55,205 bases of DNA from CAYMWF01 sp964394085 [NCBI: uncultured Gemmatimonadota bacterium]. Lineage in GTDB: Bacteria > GCA-2686955 > CAYMWF01. The DNA lies in NCBI GenBank assembly GCA_964394085.1, contig CAYMWF010000036.1, forward strand, positions 1-55,205, in the 5' to 3' direction. Positions 36,154 to 44,375 of the stretch are shown here, one piece after another (position 1 is the first letter of the stretch; each line of letters opens with the position of its first letter). The notes under the pieces were generated by a model. That model was not told the origin of the DNA, ran no database searches, and was given only the letters and a program-made list of their open reading frames with translations. A program made the position numbers and the translations under genes.

Positions 36154-38037
36154 ATGCAGCTTTCCCAGAGGGAAAAAAGTCCTGAGCTGAAAAAACGCAC
36201 TCTTGAAAGGCGTCTCTTCGCCGTCCTTGCAGGCGGAACCGTTCTTCTATCCGGAGTCGTTTTTACGAAATTTCTCCGGGGGGATCCGGCGGTTGCTTCT
36301 CTTTTTACGGCCCTTGCGGCGGCCTGCCTGTCCGCGCCCGTGCTTTTCAACGGTTTCCGCGCGCTCTATCGCCGGAGCAATACTACCGATCTGCTGGTGG
36401 CCATAGCGGTGGGTGCGGCTCTCGCCCTGCAGGAATACGGCACGGCCGGGGCGGTGGCGTTTTTTCTTCTTCTGGGGGGGCTTCTCGAAGAGCGGACCGC
36501 CAGCGGCGCCCGTGAAGCTATCAAGCGCCTGGTGGACCTGGCTCCCGCAAAAGCACGGCTGAAAACAGGTGCTGAGGGCGGTCTGACCGAAATCGACGCC
36601 GGTTCCCTGGAACCGGGGCAGATCGTGGTCGCCATGCCCGGAGATATCCTTCCCTCCGATGGCGAGGTGATCCGGGGCCGCTCCGTGGTTGACCAGGCAT
36701 CGATAACCGGAGAATCAATCCCGGTGGAAGTCAAACCCGGAGACGAGGTGTTCGCCGGTACCGCCAACCTGAGCGGTTCGATCGAAGTCCGGGTAACCCG
36801 GGCGGGCGACGACACGGCCCTCGGTAAAATCAACCTGCTCATCACGGAGGCCGCCCGGGGCGGAACCGGGTTCGACCGGTTCGTCGATTTATACGCCGGT
36901 TATTACACACCGATTTTACTTCTGGTCGCGGCCGGACTTCTTTATTTCACCGGTGACACGAACAGGGCCATAGGAGCTCTTATCGTGGCGTGCCCGTGTG
37001 CGTTCGTTCTTGCATCGCCGCTGGCGTGCATGGCCGGGCTCGCAGCCGCCGCCAGGATGGGCCTGATGGTGAAGAGGGTCGAGAACCTGGAAACGACGGC
37101 GCTCGTCGACACGATCGTGTTCGACAAGACCGGCACCCTGACAACCGGAAAACTATCCGTATACTCGATCGAGCCTGCCGCCGGGGTTCACGAAACAGAC
37201 CTGCTCCTCACGGCCGGCAGCGCTCTCTCCCTGTCGGCCCACCCGGTTGCGAAGGGAGTCCTGGAGTTTGTCAGGGCACGGGATATCCAGGTTTTTGATC
37301 CGCAGGCCTTTAAAGAAATGCCCGGACTCGGCTGCCGGGCCGCCGGTAACGGTTTCATCTGCCTGGCCGGCAGACGATCCTACCTGGAGCAGGAGGGAGT
37401 TGAAGGCCTGCCGCTCGAACCCTCGAAAGCCGAAGAAACCGGGACATTCCTGCTGGTCGCGCGAGACGGTATCTTTTCCGGGATCATCCGTCTCCGGGAC
37501 ACCGTAAGGCCCGAGCTTGAGAATCTCGGTGAAGATCTGCGGAAGCTGGGGGTCAAGCGCACCCTCATCCTGACGGGCGACAGGGAGCCGGTCGCCAGGG
37601 AAGTCGCCGGAAGTCTGGATTTCGACGGATATTACGCCGGCCTGATGCCCGAGGAAAAGGTAGCCGTCGTCGAAAAGCTCAGGGAAGACGGTTCCAGGAT
37701 TTCCGTCGTGGGCGACGGCGTTAACGATGCTCCGGCGCTGGCCGCCGGTGACGTCGGCATGGCAGTCGGCTCCTCCGGCAGCGGAATCGCAATCCTCGCG
37801 GCCGACGTGGTATTTCTGAACGACGACGTGGCGCGGCTCCCAAGGTTCATTTCCCTCGCCCGTAGAAGTCGTTCCGTTATCGCCCAGAACATAATGATAG
37901 CTATAAGTTTCACCTTCGGCGCCCTCGGCATGGTGGCCGCCGGTTACATAACCCCGGTGGCCGCTGCATTCATCCACAATTCCTCCACCCTCCTGATAGC
38001 CCTGAACTCCTCAAGGCTCGTGCGTTTTTCTTCTTGA
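36154..38037 (+). CDS. P1B-type heavy-metal-translocating ATPase (627 aa)
   Basis: Cation pump of the inner membrane. All catalytic elements are present: TGES phosphatase loop (ASITGESIPVEVKPGDEV), the membrane metal motif VACPCAFVLASPLA (CPC), phosphorylation site FDKTGTLTTGK, the P1B-specific HP dipeptide in LSAHPVAKGV, and GDGVNDAPALAAGDVGMAVG. The last span reads FIHNSSTLLIALNSSRLVRF. There is no N-terminal HMA domain. CPC argues for Cu, Zn, Cd or Pb; the exact ion is open. ATG 36154 is chosen; a TTG at 36124 would add 10 residues. Last gene of the SPFH operon, 44 bases after hflK. Confidence 0.9.
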   Translation: MQLSQREKSPELKKRTLERRLFAVLAGGTVLLSGVVFTKFLRGDPAVASLFTALAAACLSAPVLFNGFRALYRRSNTTDLLVAIAVGAALALQEYGTAGAVAFFLLLGGLLEERTASGAREAIKRLVDLAPAKARLKTGAEGGLTEIDAGSLEPGQIVVAMPGDILPSDGEVIRGRSVVDQASITGESIPVEVKPGDEVFAGTANLSGSIEVRVTRAGDDTALGKINLLITEAARGGTGFDRFVDLYAGYYTPILLLVAAGLLYFTGDTNRAIGALIVACPCAFVLASPLACMAGLAAAARMGLMVKRVENLETTALVDTIVFDKTGTLTTGKLSVYSIEPAAGVHETDLLLTAGSALSLSAHPVAKGVLEFVRARDIQVFDPQAFKEMPGLGCRAAGNGFICLAGRRSYLEQEGVEGLPLEPSKAEETGTFLLVARDGIFSGIIRLRDTVRPELENLGEDLRKLGVKRTLILTGDREPVAREVAGSLDFDGYYAGLMPEEKVAVVEKLREDGSRISVVGDGVNDAPALAAGDVGMAVGSSGSGIAILAADVVFLNDDVARLPRFISLARRSRSVIAQNIMIAISFTFGALGMVAAGYITPVAAAFIHNSSTLLIALNSSRLVRFSS

Positions 38038-38130
38038 CTTCAGCCCCGCCCGGGAGGATACCCGCTGGAAGCATATTTGCGAGCGCCCGCGCCGTCCTTT
38101 CCCGGATGCGGCACCGGTCGGCATGAACCG

Positions 38131-38159
38131 TTGTTATCCGGATAACCATCGTATATATT
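38131..38159 (+). promoter_or_regulatory. promoter and palindromic operator candidate before the ClC gene
   Basis: TTGTTA (38131-38136), 17 bases, TATATT (38154-38159). A perfect 12-bp palindrome TTATCCGGATAA (38134-38145) overlaps the -35 and spacer, a position suited to a repressor. ATG follows at 38199. Confidence 0.5.
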
Positions 38160-38198
38160 CGGCGCGCACTTTTTCGCACGAAACACCAGGGAGCCCGG

Positions 38199-40274
38199 AT
38201 GTCCGCTGAAGAGTCTTCTTACATAAAACCTCTTAAGTTCGCTTACAGAATCGAGGAATTCTTCGGAAACGAGCTCATGTACATGCTCGTTCTCTCAGCG
38301 TTGATCGGGCTCGGGGGCGGTTTCGGCGCGATAATCTTCATCACCATGATCAAGGGATTCACTTCCCTTTTCTTTTTCAAGGGAAACACTCTCGAGATGC
38401 TGGGTTCCCTGCCCTGGTACTACAAGCTGGTGCCCCCCGTTATCGGCGGGCTCATAGTCGGTCCTGTTGTGAACAGGTTCGCCCGAGAAACAAAAGGGCA
38501 CGGCGTGCCGGAGGTGATGCATGCCGTGACCAGCCTGGGCGGACGCCTGCGCCCGAGAGTCGTGGCGGTCAAGGCGCTCGTTTCGTCGATCACCATCGGC
38601 TCGGGCGGTTCAGTGGGTCGGGAAGGCCCGATCATCCAGATCGGCTCCTCTCTCGGTTCCACCGTGGGGCAGCTTCTCGGCTTCGAAAAAGACAAACTTA
38701 AAACTCTGCTGGCATGCGGCGCTTCAGCCGGAATCGCCGCCACTTTCAACGCTCCCATCGCCGGCGTCCTCTTTTCGGTGGAGATAATCCTGGGTGCCGC
38801 CACGATTTCCAATTTCAGCGCTCTCGTGGTCTCTTCGGTGACGGCCACCGCGCTTTCCCGACAGTTCCTCGGAAACCAGCCGGCTTTTATTCTTCCGCCA
38901 TACGAGATGGCTACACTCTGGGAATACATTTTCTATATAGCCCTCGGCCTGATGGCCGGCGTTACAGCGGTTGCCTTCACCAAGATCCTTTACAGGCTCG
39001 AGGATCTCTGGGAGAAGATACCGGGCGGCGTCTTCGTTCAAGGGGCGACGGGAGGAATCCTGCTGGGCGGCGTCGCGGTTTTCGCTCCGCATATACTCGG
39101 CAACGGGTACGAGACTGTCGAGAAGATCCTGCACGGTGAGATAACCCTCGTCCTCCTCCTGCTCCTCGTCCTTCTCAAATTATATGCAACTTCTGTTTCG
39201 CTTGCGTCCGGCGGCTCGGGCGGAGTTTTCGCCCCTTCCCTTTTTATCGGGGCTTCGCTGGGAGGAGCTTTCGGCGTTCTGGCCTCGATGCTTTTCCCGG
39301 GGGTGCTCGCTCCGGCCGGAGCTTACGCGATTATAGGGATGGCGGCGGTAGTGGCCGGCACGACCCATGCTTCCCTCACGGCCATAATCATGCTCTTCGA
39401 GATGACCGACGAATACACCATAATCCTGCCCCTGATGCTGGCCTGCATCGCCAGCGTGGTGGTTTCATCCCGCATCAGCGGAGCTTCAATCTACACCACA
39501 AAGCTTCTTCGCCGCGGCGACCTGGTGCCGGGCGGCGGCGAATCCGCGATCCTGCACCAGAAAAAGGTCAGGGAGCTGCTACGGCTCGATGCGCCGGTCA
39601 TCAAGCATGATGTTCACTACCGCAAGGTGCTGGACGCCGTTCTTTCCAACCCGCACTTCCATGTTTACGTCGTGGATGACGACGGCAGGCTCGAAGGACG
39701 AATTACCCTGGAGCTCATCAAGACCGCCTTGGCCCAGCAGGACCTGCTCGACGGCATCATAATAGCTGAAGATGTGATGATACCGGTGGAATACAGCGTC
39801 CACATCTCCGACAACCTGGCCTACTGCATGCAAATTTTCGGGCAATCCGGCCTGCTCGATCTTCCTGTCGTTGATGATGAAAACCAGGTGATCGGCAGGA
39901 TCCGCCACAGCGACTTGACATCTCTGTACAGCAGGGAGGTGTTCCAGTTCGGGGCATTCGGACCGGGATTCTCGGTCAGCGCGGGTAAGGATTCTTTTGC
40001 CCGGAAGACGGTGAAACTCGCTCTCACCGAGGGGCAGATGGCCGAAGTGATAGTGGTGCGCGGCAAATTGGCCGGGATGAGCCTTCGCGAGCTGGATCTG
40101 CGGCACCGTTTCGGCGTTGAAGTTGTAGGGGTGAGACGTGCTGATGCATCAACCGGCGGAGTCCGCATCGCCCCGGATCCGGAAGAACCGCTCAACGAAA
40201 AAGATATACTGGTCATAGTCGGCTCTTATCAACAGATCAAACAGGTGAAGGAGCTCGAACTTCCAGATCCCTGA
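38199..40274 (+). CDS. ClC-family chloride channel/transporter with CBS pair and TrkA-C domain (691 aa)
   Basis: AGGGAG lies five bases before the ATG. Membrane domain about 1-440 with ClC signatures GHGVPEVMHAV (usually GSGIPE), SGGSVGREGPIIQIGSSLG (gating Glu present), FNAPIAGVLFSVEIILGA and SGGSGGVFAPSLFIGASLGG. Then two CBS domains (about 465-590; VIKHDVHYRKVLDAVL and AEDVMIPVEYSVHISDNLAY) and a TrkA-C-like domain (about 615-691; AEVIVVRGKLAGMSLRELDL) that usually binds nucleotide-type ligands. The residue matching the internal proton glutamate of ClC antiporters is Ile, as in channel-type members. It would move anions across the inner membrane under nucleotide control. Confidence 0.9.
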   Translation: MSAEESSYIKPLKFAYRIEEFFGNELMYMLVLSALIGLGGGFGAIIFITMIKGFTSLFFFKGNTLEMLGSLPWYYKLVPPVIGGLIVGPVVNRFARETKGHGVPEVMHAVTSLGGRLRPRVVAVKALVSSITIGSGGSVGREGPIIQIGSSLGSTVGQLLGFEKDKLKTLLACGASAGIAATFNAPIAGVLFSVEIILGAATISNFSALVVSSVTATALSRQFLGNQPAFILPPYEMATLWEYIFYIALGLMAGVTAVAFTKILYRLEDLWEKIPGGVFVQGATGGILLGGVAVFAPHILGNGYETVEKILHGEITLVLLLLLVLLKLYATSVSLASGGSGGVFAPSLFIGASLGGAFGVLASMLFPGVLAPAGAYAIIGMAAVVAGTTHASLTAIIMLFEMTDEYTIILPLMLACIASVVVSSRISGASIYTTKLLRRGDLVPGGGESAILHQKKVRELLRLDAPVIKHDVHYRKVLDAVLSNPHFHVYVVDDDGRLEGRITLELIKTALAQQDLLDGIIIAEDVMIPVEYSVHISDNLAYCMQIFGQSGLLDLPVVDDENQVIGRIRHSDLTSLYSREVFQFGAFGPGFSVSAGKDSFARKTVKLALTEGQMAEVIVVRGKLAGMSLRELDLRHRFGVEVVGVRRADASTGGVRIAPDPEEPLNEKDILVIVGSYQQIKQVKELELPDP

Positions 40275-40276
40275 TC

Positions 40277-40291
40277 AAGGAGGTATTAATC
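40277..40291 (+). promoter_or_regulatory. ideal ribosome site leading to an AUC codon
   Basis: AAGGAGG (40277-40283), five bases, then ATC (40289-40291) in the frame of the next gene. There is no ATG, GTG or TTG in frame near it. Confidence 0.6.
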
Positions 40292-40993
40292 ATCGGAAAT
40301 TCCGGTCTTACCAAATCTACCGCGCCTCCATTCTGCTTCCTGGCCAGTTCCGCGCTCCGGGAGGAGGGATATGACCCCTTCCGAACCATCGAAACGGCTT
40401 CCGCCAACGGCTTCGACGGGGCTCAGCTGTACCTGACGGAAAACCATCTGAAAGAGGATGTCCTGAACCACCTCCGGCAGACCGTGACTGAAACATCGAT
40501 CGATATCGCCGTTCATCTTCCCGACAATCCCGGGTCGAACCTGGTCGAGATGGCGTTCCGCTTGATTCAACCGAAAAACCGCGGTTGGGTTTTTACTCAT
40601 TTCGATCCTTGGCTTCCACTCCCTCCCTCCGGTGTCGGTCTGGAGAATGCTCTCAACTGCTACGACGCCGGATATCTTGAAAAATGGCTCGAGGCTTCTT
40701 CTCTTCCTGGACGGTTCAGGGTATTCGACCCTTCGAGGCTTTTTCACGGCGCGAATGACGTATCATCAGTCGAGAAGGAGACGGCAAGGATAATCCGGGA
40801 GCTTTCCGCCGCGGATCTGCTTCACCTGGTCGATCTTGTAGACGAACATTCCTGGCTTCCCCTCGGACAGGGTGTTCTGGCCCCTCTCCTGAGCTGCATA
40901 AGAGAGAGCGAAGCTCCAATCGTATTTGAATATGAAGATCTTGAAACATGTATTGAATCGAGGAAGGTTCTGCTCATCTCAAGCCGGGATTGA
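40289..40993 (+). CDS. TIM-barrel-like (sugar isomerase/AP-endonuclease-2 type) protein with probable AUC start (234 aa)
   Basis: The reading frame is continuous from ATC 40289: IIGNSGLTKSTAPPFCFLAS, then GYDPFRTIETASANGFDGAQ, LYLTENHLKEDV, IDIAVHLPDNPG, RGWVFTHFD and IVFEYEDLETCIESRKVLL. The pattern of a conserved E/F-D-G step and VHLP at strand ends resembles xylose-isomerase-like TIM barrels, but I cannot name a family. The first standard start is GTG 40484, which lacks a ribosome site and would discard 65 well-formed residues. The gene begins 14 bases after the ClC stop and is probably co-transcribed. Its stop lies in the first unit of a 25-bp tandem repeat. Confidence 0.6.
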   Translation: MIGNSGLTKSTAPPFCFLASSALREEGYDPFRTIETASANGFDGAQLYLTENHLKEDVLNHLRQTVTETSIDIAVHLPDNPGSNLVEMAFRLIQPKNRGWVFTHFDPWLPLPPSGVGLENALNCYDAGYLEKWLEASSLPGRFRVFDPSRLFHGANDVSSVEKETARIIRELSAADLLHLVDLVDEHSWLPLGQGVLAPLLSCIRESEAPIVFEYEDLETCIESRKVLLISSRD

Positions 40994-41090
40994 CCTGCCT
41001 GCCGAGAAATCGGATTGACCTGCTTTCCGAGAAATCGGATTGACCTGTTTGCCGAAAAATCTGACGGACCTACTCGCCGAGAAATCGGAA
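40991..41090. repeat. tandem repeat, 4 x 25 bp, between convergent genes
   Basis: Units at 40991, 41016, 41041 and 41066, the first two nearly identical and the last two degenerate. Each holds CCGAGAAATCGG or a variant, which on the plus strand folds as a CCGA/UCGG stem with a GAAA tetraloop. The stop codons of both flanking genes fall inside the array. Read on the minus strand, each unit resembles the CHAT gene ending RFLGE-stop, so the array probably grew by duplication of that 3' end. Confidence 0.85.
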
Positions 41091-44000
41091 CGCCCCCCAG
41101 TAATAGGGGCTCTTCCACTCGTCCGAAGCCAGGAATTTCAGCTGTGTCCTGCGCAGAGCCTTTTCGGGCTCCAGGTTCTCCTCCGAGATACCGGTATAGA
41201 ATTCCGCCATGAAAAGGGAGGTGGAAAGATCATCCACGGCCCAGAAGCTTGCAACGACGTTTCGAGCGCCCGCCCGCAGAAAACCGCCCGGCAGACCGAT
41301 GAATTCATCGGAACGTCCCGCGAAACCCACGAGGCCCGACTCGCATGCGCTTAAAACCACGAGAACGGTGTGGCTCAGGTCCATTTCCGCAACGATCCTT
41401 TTCAGGGATACGAGTTCACCTTCACCGACGACGATTTCCGAACCGTCCGGCAGATGGCGAATCGTCGAGGCTACGCCTCCATCGCTTGAATACAACGTTC
41501 TCTCCCGCCCGCCGCCGGCGAGGGACCGGGTTCTGGACATCAGTTTCCCGATACTGTCTCTGCTGTATATGGCTTCACCTTTTTCCCCGGGTTCTTCTTC
41601 TTTCCCGGTTACGGGCTTATGCTGCCCATGGAGGATAATTCCCGAATTCCACGGATCTACCGGATCGAAGACCCCGTGACATGAGAGATGAAGAACCGCT
41701 GCATCCCGGCATAGCCTGAAAAAAGCTCCGGTTGAAGCATTTTCCCGTGACAAAATGCGGCTTTCCCCGGGAAACTTTTTCGAAATTGAGTCAGCCTCCA
41801 TGGAAGACCACTCGAGATCCCCCGTCGGATCGGCGACGATAATCATCTTCTGCTTTTCGAGAGGTTTGCGCTTCGACTTCCTGCCGGCCGGTCTGGCGAT
41901 GAGCGATAAACTCGGTGCAAAGGTTATTTCATAGTCTTCGAGGAGGTAGCGGGTGTTTCCATTCGACTCAAACATCATAAGGTGCAGCGGCATTACATGC
42001 AGTGAAAGATGTGGAACGAAAACAAGTTTCCTGATTTTATCTCCCTTCTCGACCAGCCATTCGTGCACCGGCATGAACAGCTCCCGGTACAGCGTGAGAG
42101 CGATCTCTTCGATTTTCGAATCGCCGGCAACACCTTCCTTTCGGATACTTGCGAGGCTTTCCGTCCATTTCTCAACGAGCACCCTCATCCTTTCGGTGCT
42201 GAATGTCTCAAGGTAAAAAGTTCCGCCGAAACGGGATCGCTCCAGGGATGTCAAGACGTGCACGACCGTGCCGAAATCAGTAACATTGAATAGAACGTAT
42301 GCCTTGGAATCATCAGTCAACAGGCTTTCGATTTCTTTTCTGTCCGCCACCGTATCGGTTTGGAATTCCGGAATTCTTTTCTGGATACTCTCTATCAGTC
42401 TCTCCAGCTCCAGGTGAGTGTTTCTCGCATCCTTCGCGATCTCGGTAAATGAGCGCTGCTCGGGGGTCACTCCCCTCTGCTCCGCTTCCAGGATTTTCAT
42501 CCTTTCAACAATATCGCTGTACTCGAGCTTTTCACGTGCAGTGAGCTGCTCTTCCATGATTACGCGGTTTCGATTCAGAGCCTCCCCGATTTCCCTGGTT
42601 CTCCCATGTTCGAGCCACTCCGCCGCCCCGAAGATGTCTTTTTTGCGAGATGATGCATATGCGGCAAGATAGTAGAGCGAGGCGCTCTCTTCGATTTCGT
42701 GGGATTTCCCTGCTAGCGTGGCTGCCTGCTGCTGCAGAATGCGATCCGCCTTCCTGGCGATCTCAGCCGTGTCGAGCACTGAATCCCAGTTTTCCAGAAG
42801 AATGAATATCTCCGCGAGCCGGACGGCGGTATCCCTGCATTTCCTCGGAAGCGTATAGGGTTGATAGACCTTCATGCTCTCATTGAACAGCTTGACGGCC
42901 TTCTTCAGATTCAGCACCGGGTCGCCCTCGATCCGCCTTCTGTATGCCCGTGCCAGGTTGCTGTTGTATTTCGCCCATACTTCCGGGTTGTTTTCGAATG
43001 TCACGACTTCAAGCGCAGCCTCGAGCAGCTCCAGGGCTTTTTCGAGGTTGTCGCCGCGATTTCCCTCGATTCGCACCTGGTATGCAGCAGCCAGGCTGTT
43101 GACCGAAGACGCCCAGTATTCCGGGTAAGCCTCCTTTTTGAAGACTTCCAGGGAAGCGTCCGACAACTCGATCGCCCTTTCCATGTTTTCCGACCGGTTA
43201 CCGAGGATACGTTTGTAATAGGTGTTGGAAAGATTGTTTGTGATGTGAGCCCAGAGCGCCGGATACTTTTCACGGGTCAATATTTCAAGGGCCTGATGCA
43301 TGAGCCGGATGGCGGTTTCCAGGTTTTCCGCCCGATCGCCCTGTATTCTCACCTGGTAAGCCGGGGCCAGGTTGCTTTGAATACCCGCCCATCTCAATGG
43401 AAATGACCGGAATGTCCATATTTCGCGGGCTGACTCGAGAAGTTCTATCGCCTTTTCGAGATTCGCCGCCCGATCGCCGCGAATCCTTTCCTTGTAGGAG
43501 TTCGACATATTGTTCTGTATCAATGCCCAGTCCAGGGGAAAGTCGTCTTTGTTCAATACCTCCTGCGCCTTCGAATACAGCTCGATCGCCTTCTCCAGGT
43601 TCTCCGCGCGATTTCCTTCTATCCTGTAATCGAAGCAGTTGGCCAGGTTCACCATGTTCTTGGCGCCGTTCACAGCTTCACGGACCTGCGAGAAATATTC
43701 AGCGCATTTCAGTGAATAATCGATTGCCTTTTCAATGTTTTCCGATCGTTTTCCCTGAACCCGCTCCCTGTAATATGCCGCCAGGTTGAAATGCATACTG
43801 GCAACTCTGTCTGAAAACCCGTGTCTCTCGTACAAGTCGTGCAGCTCGTGGAAGATTTCGAGGCCTCTGTCGAGCGCCTCGTGCGGTTTTCCGAAAGAAG
43901 CGAATATCAATATCCGGGCTTTTCTTTCCTGTATCATTGCATGAAGCAGCCAGTCGACCTCGTGGTCGATCGAACGGGAAATCGGTTCAAGAACCCGGAT

Positions 44001-44351
44001 TGCTTCCATATACTTCTTAGTTTTTTGAAGTTGTAGCGTTTTTTCTATGCTCTTTTTGAATTCCCCGGGTATCTCCCGGTTGAGACTCTCGATAATATCC
44101 TGGCTGAGATCATATCCCCACATCGATTCCACCAGGCCCTTGTCCCTGCACTGCTCGAGCCAGGAGATATTACTCGAGAGGCTCATGACTTCGCCGAATC
44201 TCTCATCTTCCGATGCAGCCGCCCGCCGTTCTTTCAGATGATTGATCCACTCCTCGCTGAAAAGCCCGGGATTATTCACCAGTATGTGATACTTTAGGAG
44301 CTTAACCTGCATGCTCGTGAACTTCAGATAAGCCTCTTGCAGTTTTTCCAT
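41070..44351 (-). CDS. TPR-CHAT caspase-like protease (1093 aa)
   Basis: The N-terminal two-thirds hold 42-48-residue TPR-like repeats with a fixed phrase (GNRAENLEKAIELYSKA, GDRAANLEKAIELLESAR, GDRAENLETAIRLMHQAL, GNRSENMERAIELSDASL, GNRGDNLEKALELLEAAL), about residues 190-520. A helical linker (about 560-700) follows. The C-terminal CHAT domain (about 780-1093) has the catalytic pair His892 in LHLSCHGVFDP and Cys1003 in VVLSACESG, and ends YYWGAFRFLGE. No signal peptide is seen, so it acts in the cytoplasm. The TPR part should bind the activator or substrate. It starts 24 bases after the beta-helix stop, so the two are co-transcribed. The ribosome site (GGGAA) is weak. Confidence 0.9.
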   Translation of the reverse strand: MEKLQEAYLKFTSMQVKLLKYHILVNNPGLFSEEWINHLKERRAAASEDERFGEVMSLSSNISWLEQCRDKGLVESMWGYDLSQDIIESLNREIPGEFKKSIEKTLQLQKTKKYMEAIRVLEPISRSIDHEVDWLLHAMIQERKARILIFASFGKPHEALDRGLEIFHELHDLYERHGFSDRVASMHFNLAAYYRERVQGKRSENIEKAIDYSLKCAEYFSQVREAVNGAKNMVNLANCFDYRIEGNRAENLEKAIELYSKAQEVLNKDDFPLDWALIQNNMSNSYKERIRGDRAANLEKAIELLESAREIWTFRSFPLRWAGIQSNLAPAYQVRIQGDRAENLETAIRLMHQALEILTREKYPALWAHITNNLSNTYYKRILGNRSENMERAIELSDASLEVFKKEAYPEYWASSVNSLAAAYQVRIEGNRGDNLEKALELLEAALEVVTFENNPEVWAKYNSNLARAYRRRIEGDPVLNLKKAVKLFNESMKVYQPYTLPRKCRDTAVRLAEIFILLENWDSVLDTAEIARKADRILQQQAATLAGKSHEIEESASLYYLAAYASSRKKDIFGAAEWLEHGRTREIGEALNRNRVIMEEQLTAREKLEYSDIVERMKILEAEQRGVTPEQRSFTEIAKDARNTHLELERLIESIQKRIPEFQTDTVADRKEIESLLTDDSKAYVLFNVTDFGTVVHVLTSLERSRFGGTFYLETFSTERMRVLVEKWTESLASIRKEGVAGDSKIEEIALTLYRELFMPVHEWLVEKGDKIRKLVFVPHLSLHVMPLHLMMFESNGNTRYLLEDYEITFAPSLSLIARPAGRKSKRKPLEKQKMIIVADPTGDLEWSSMEADSISKKFPGESRILSRENASTGAFFRLCRDAAVLHLSCHGVFDPVDPWNSGIILHGQHKPVTGKEEEPGEKGEAIYSRDSIGKLMSRTRSLAGGGRERTLYSSDGGVASTIRHLPDGSEIVVGEGELVSLKRIVAEMDLSHTVLVVLSACESGLVGFAGRSDEFIGLPGGFLRAGARNVVASFWAVDDLSTSLFMAEFYTGISEENLEPEKALRRTQLKFLASDEWKSPYYWGAFRFLGE

Positions 44352-44375
44352 GAATATTTCCCGTGAAGATATTGT

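Noticed and set aside
38038-38198. Fluoride riboswitch before the ClC gene
   Set aside because: The conserved pseudoknot bases of the crcB motif are not seen, and the ClC sequence lacks the fluoride-type selectivity features.
40484-40993. GTG 40484 as the start of the TIM-barrel-like gene
   Set aside because: It has no ribosome site and would remove 65 residues of continuous, well-patterned sequence that follow an ideal AAGGAGG.
41070-44351. TPR-CHAT protein as the Csx29 partner of a type III-E CRISPR system
   Set aside because: The domain plan is similar, but no CRISPR array, gRAMP/Cas7-11 gene or other cas gene is present in the window.
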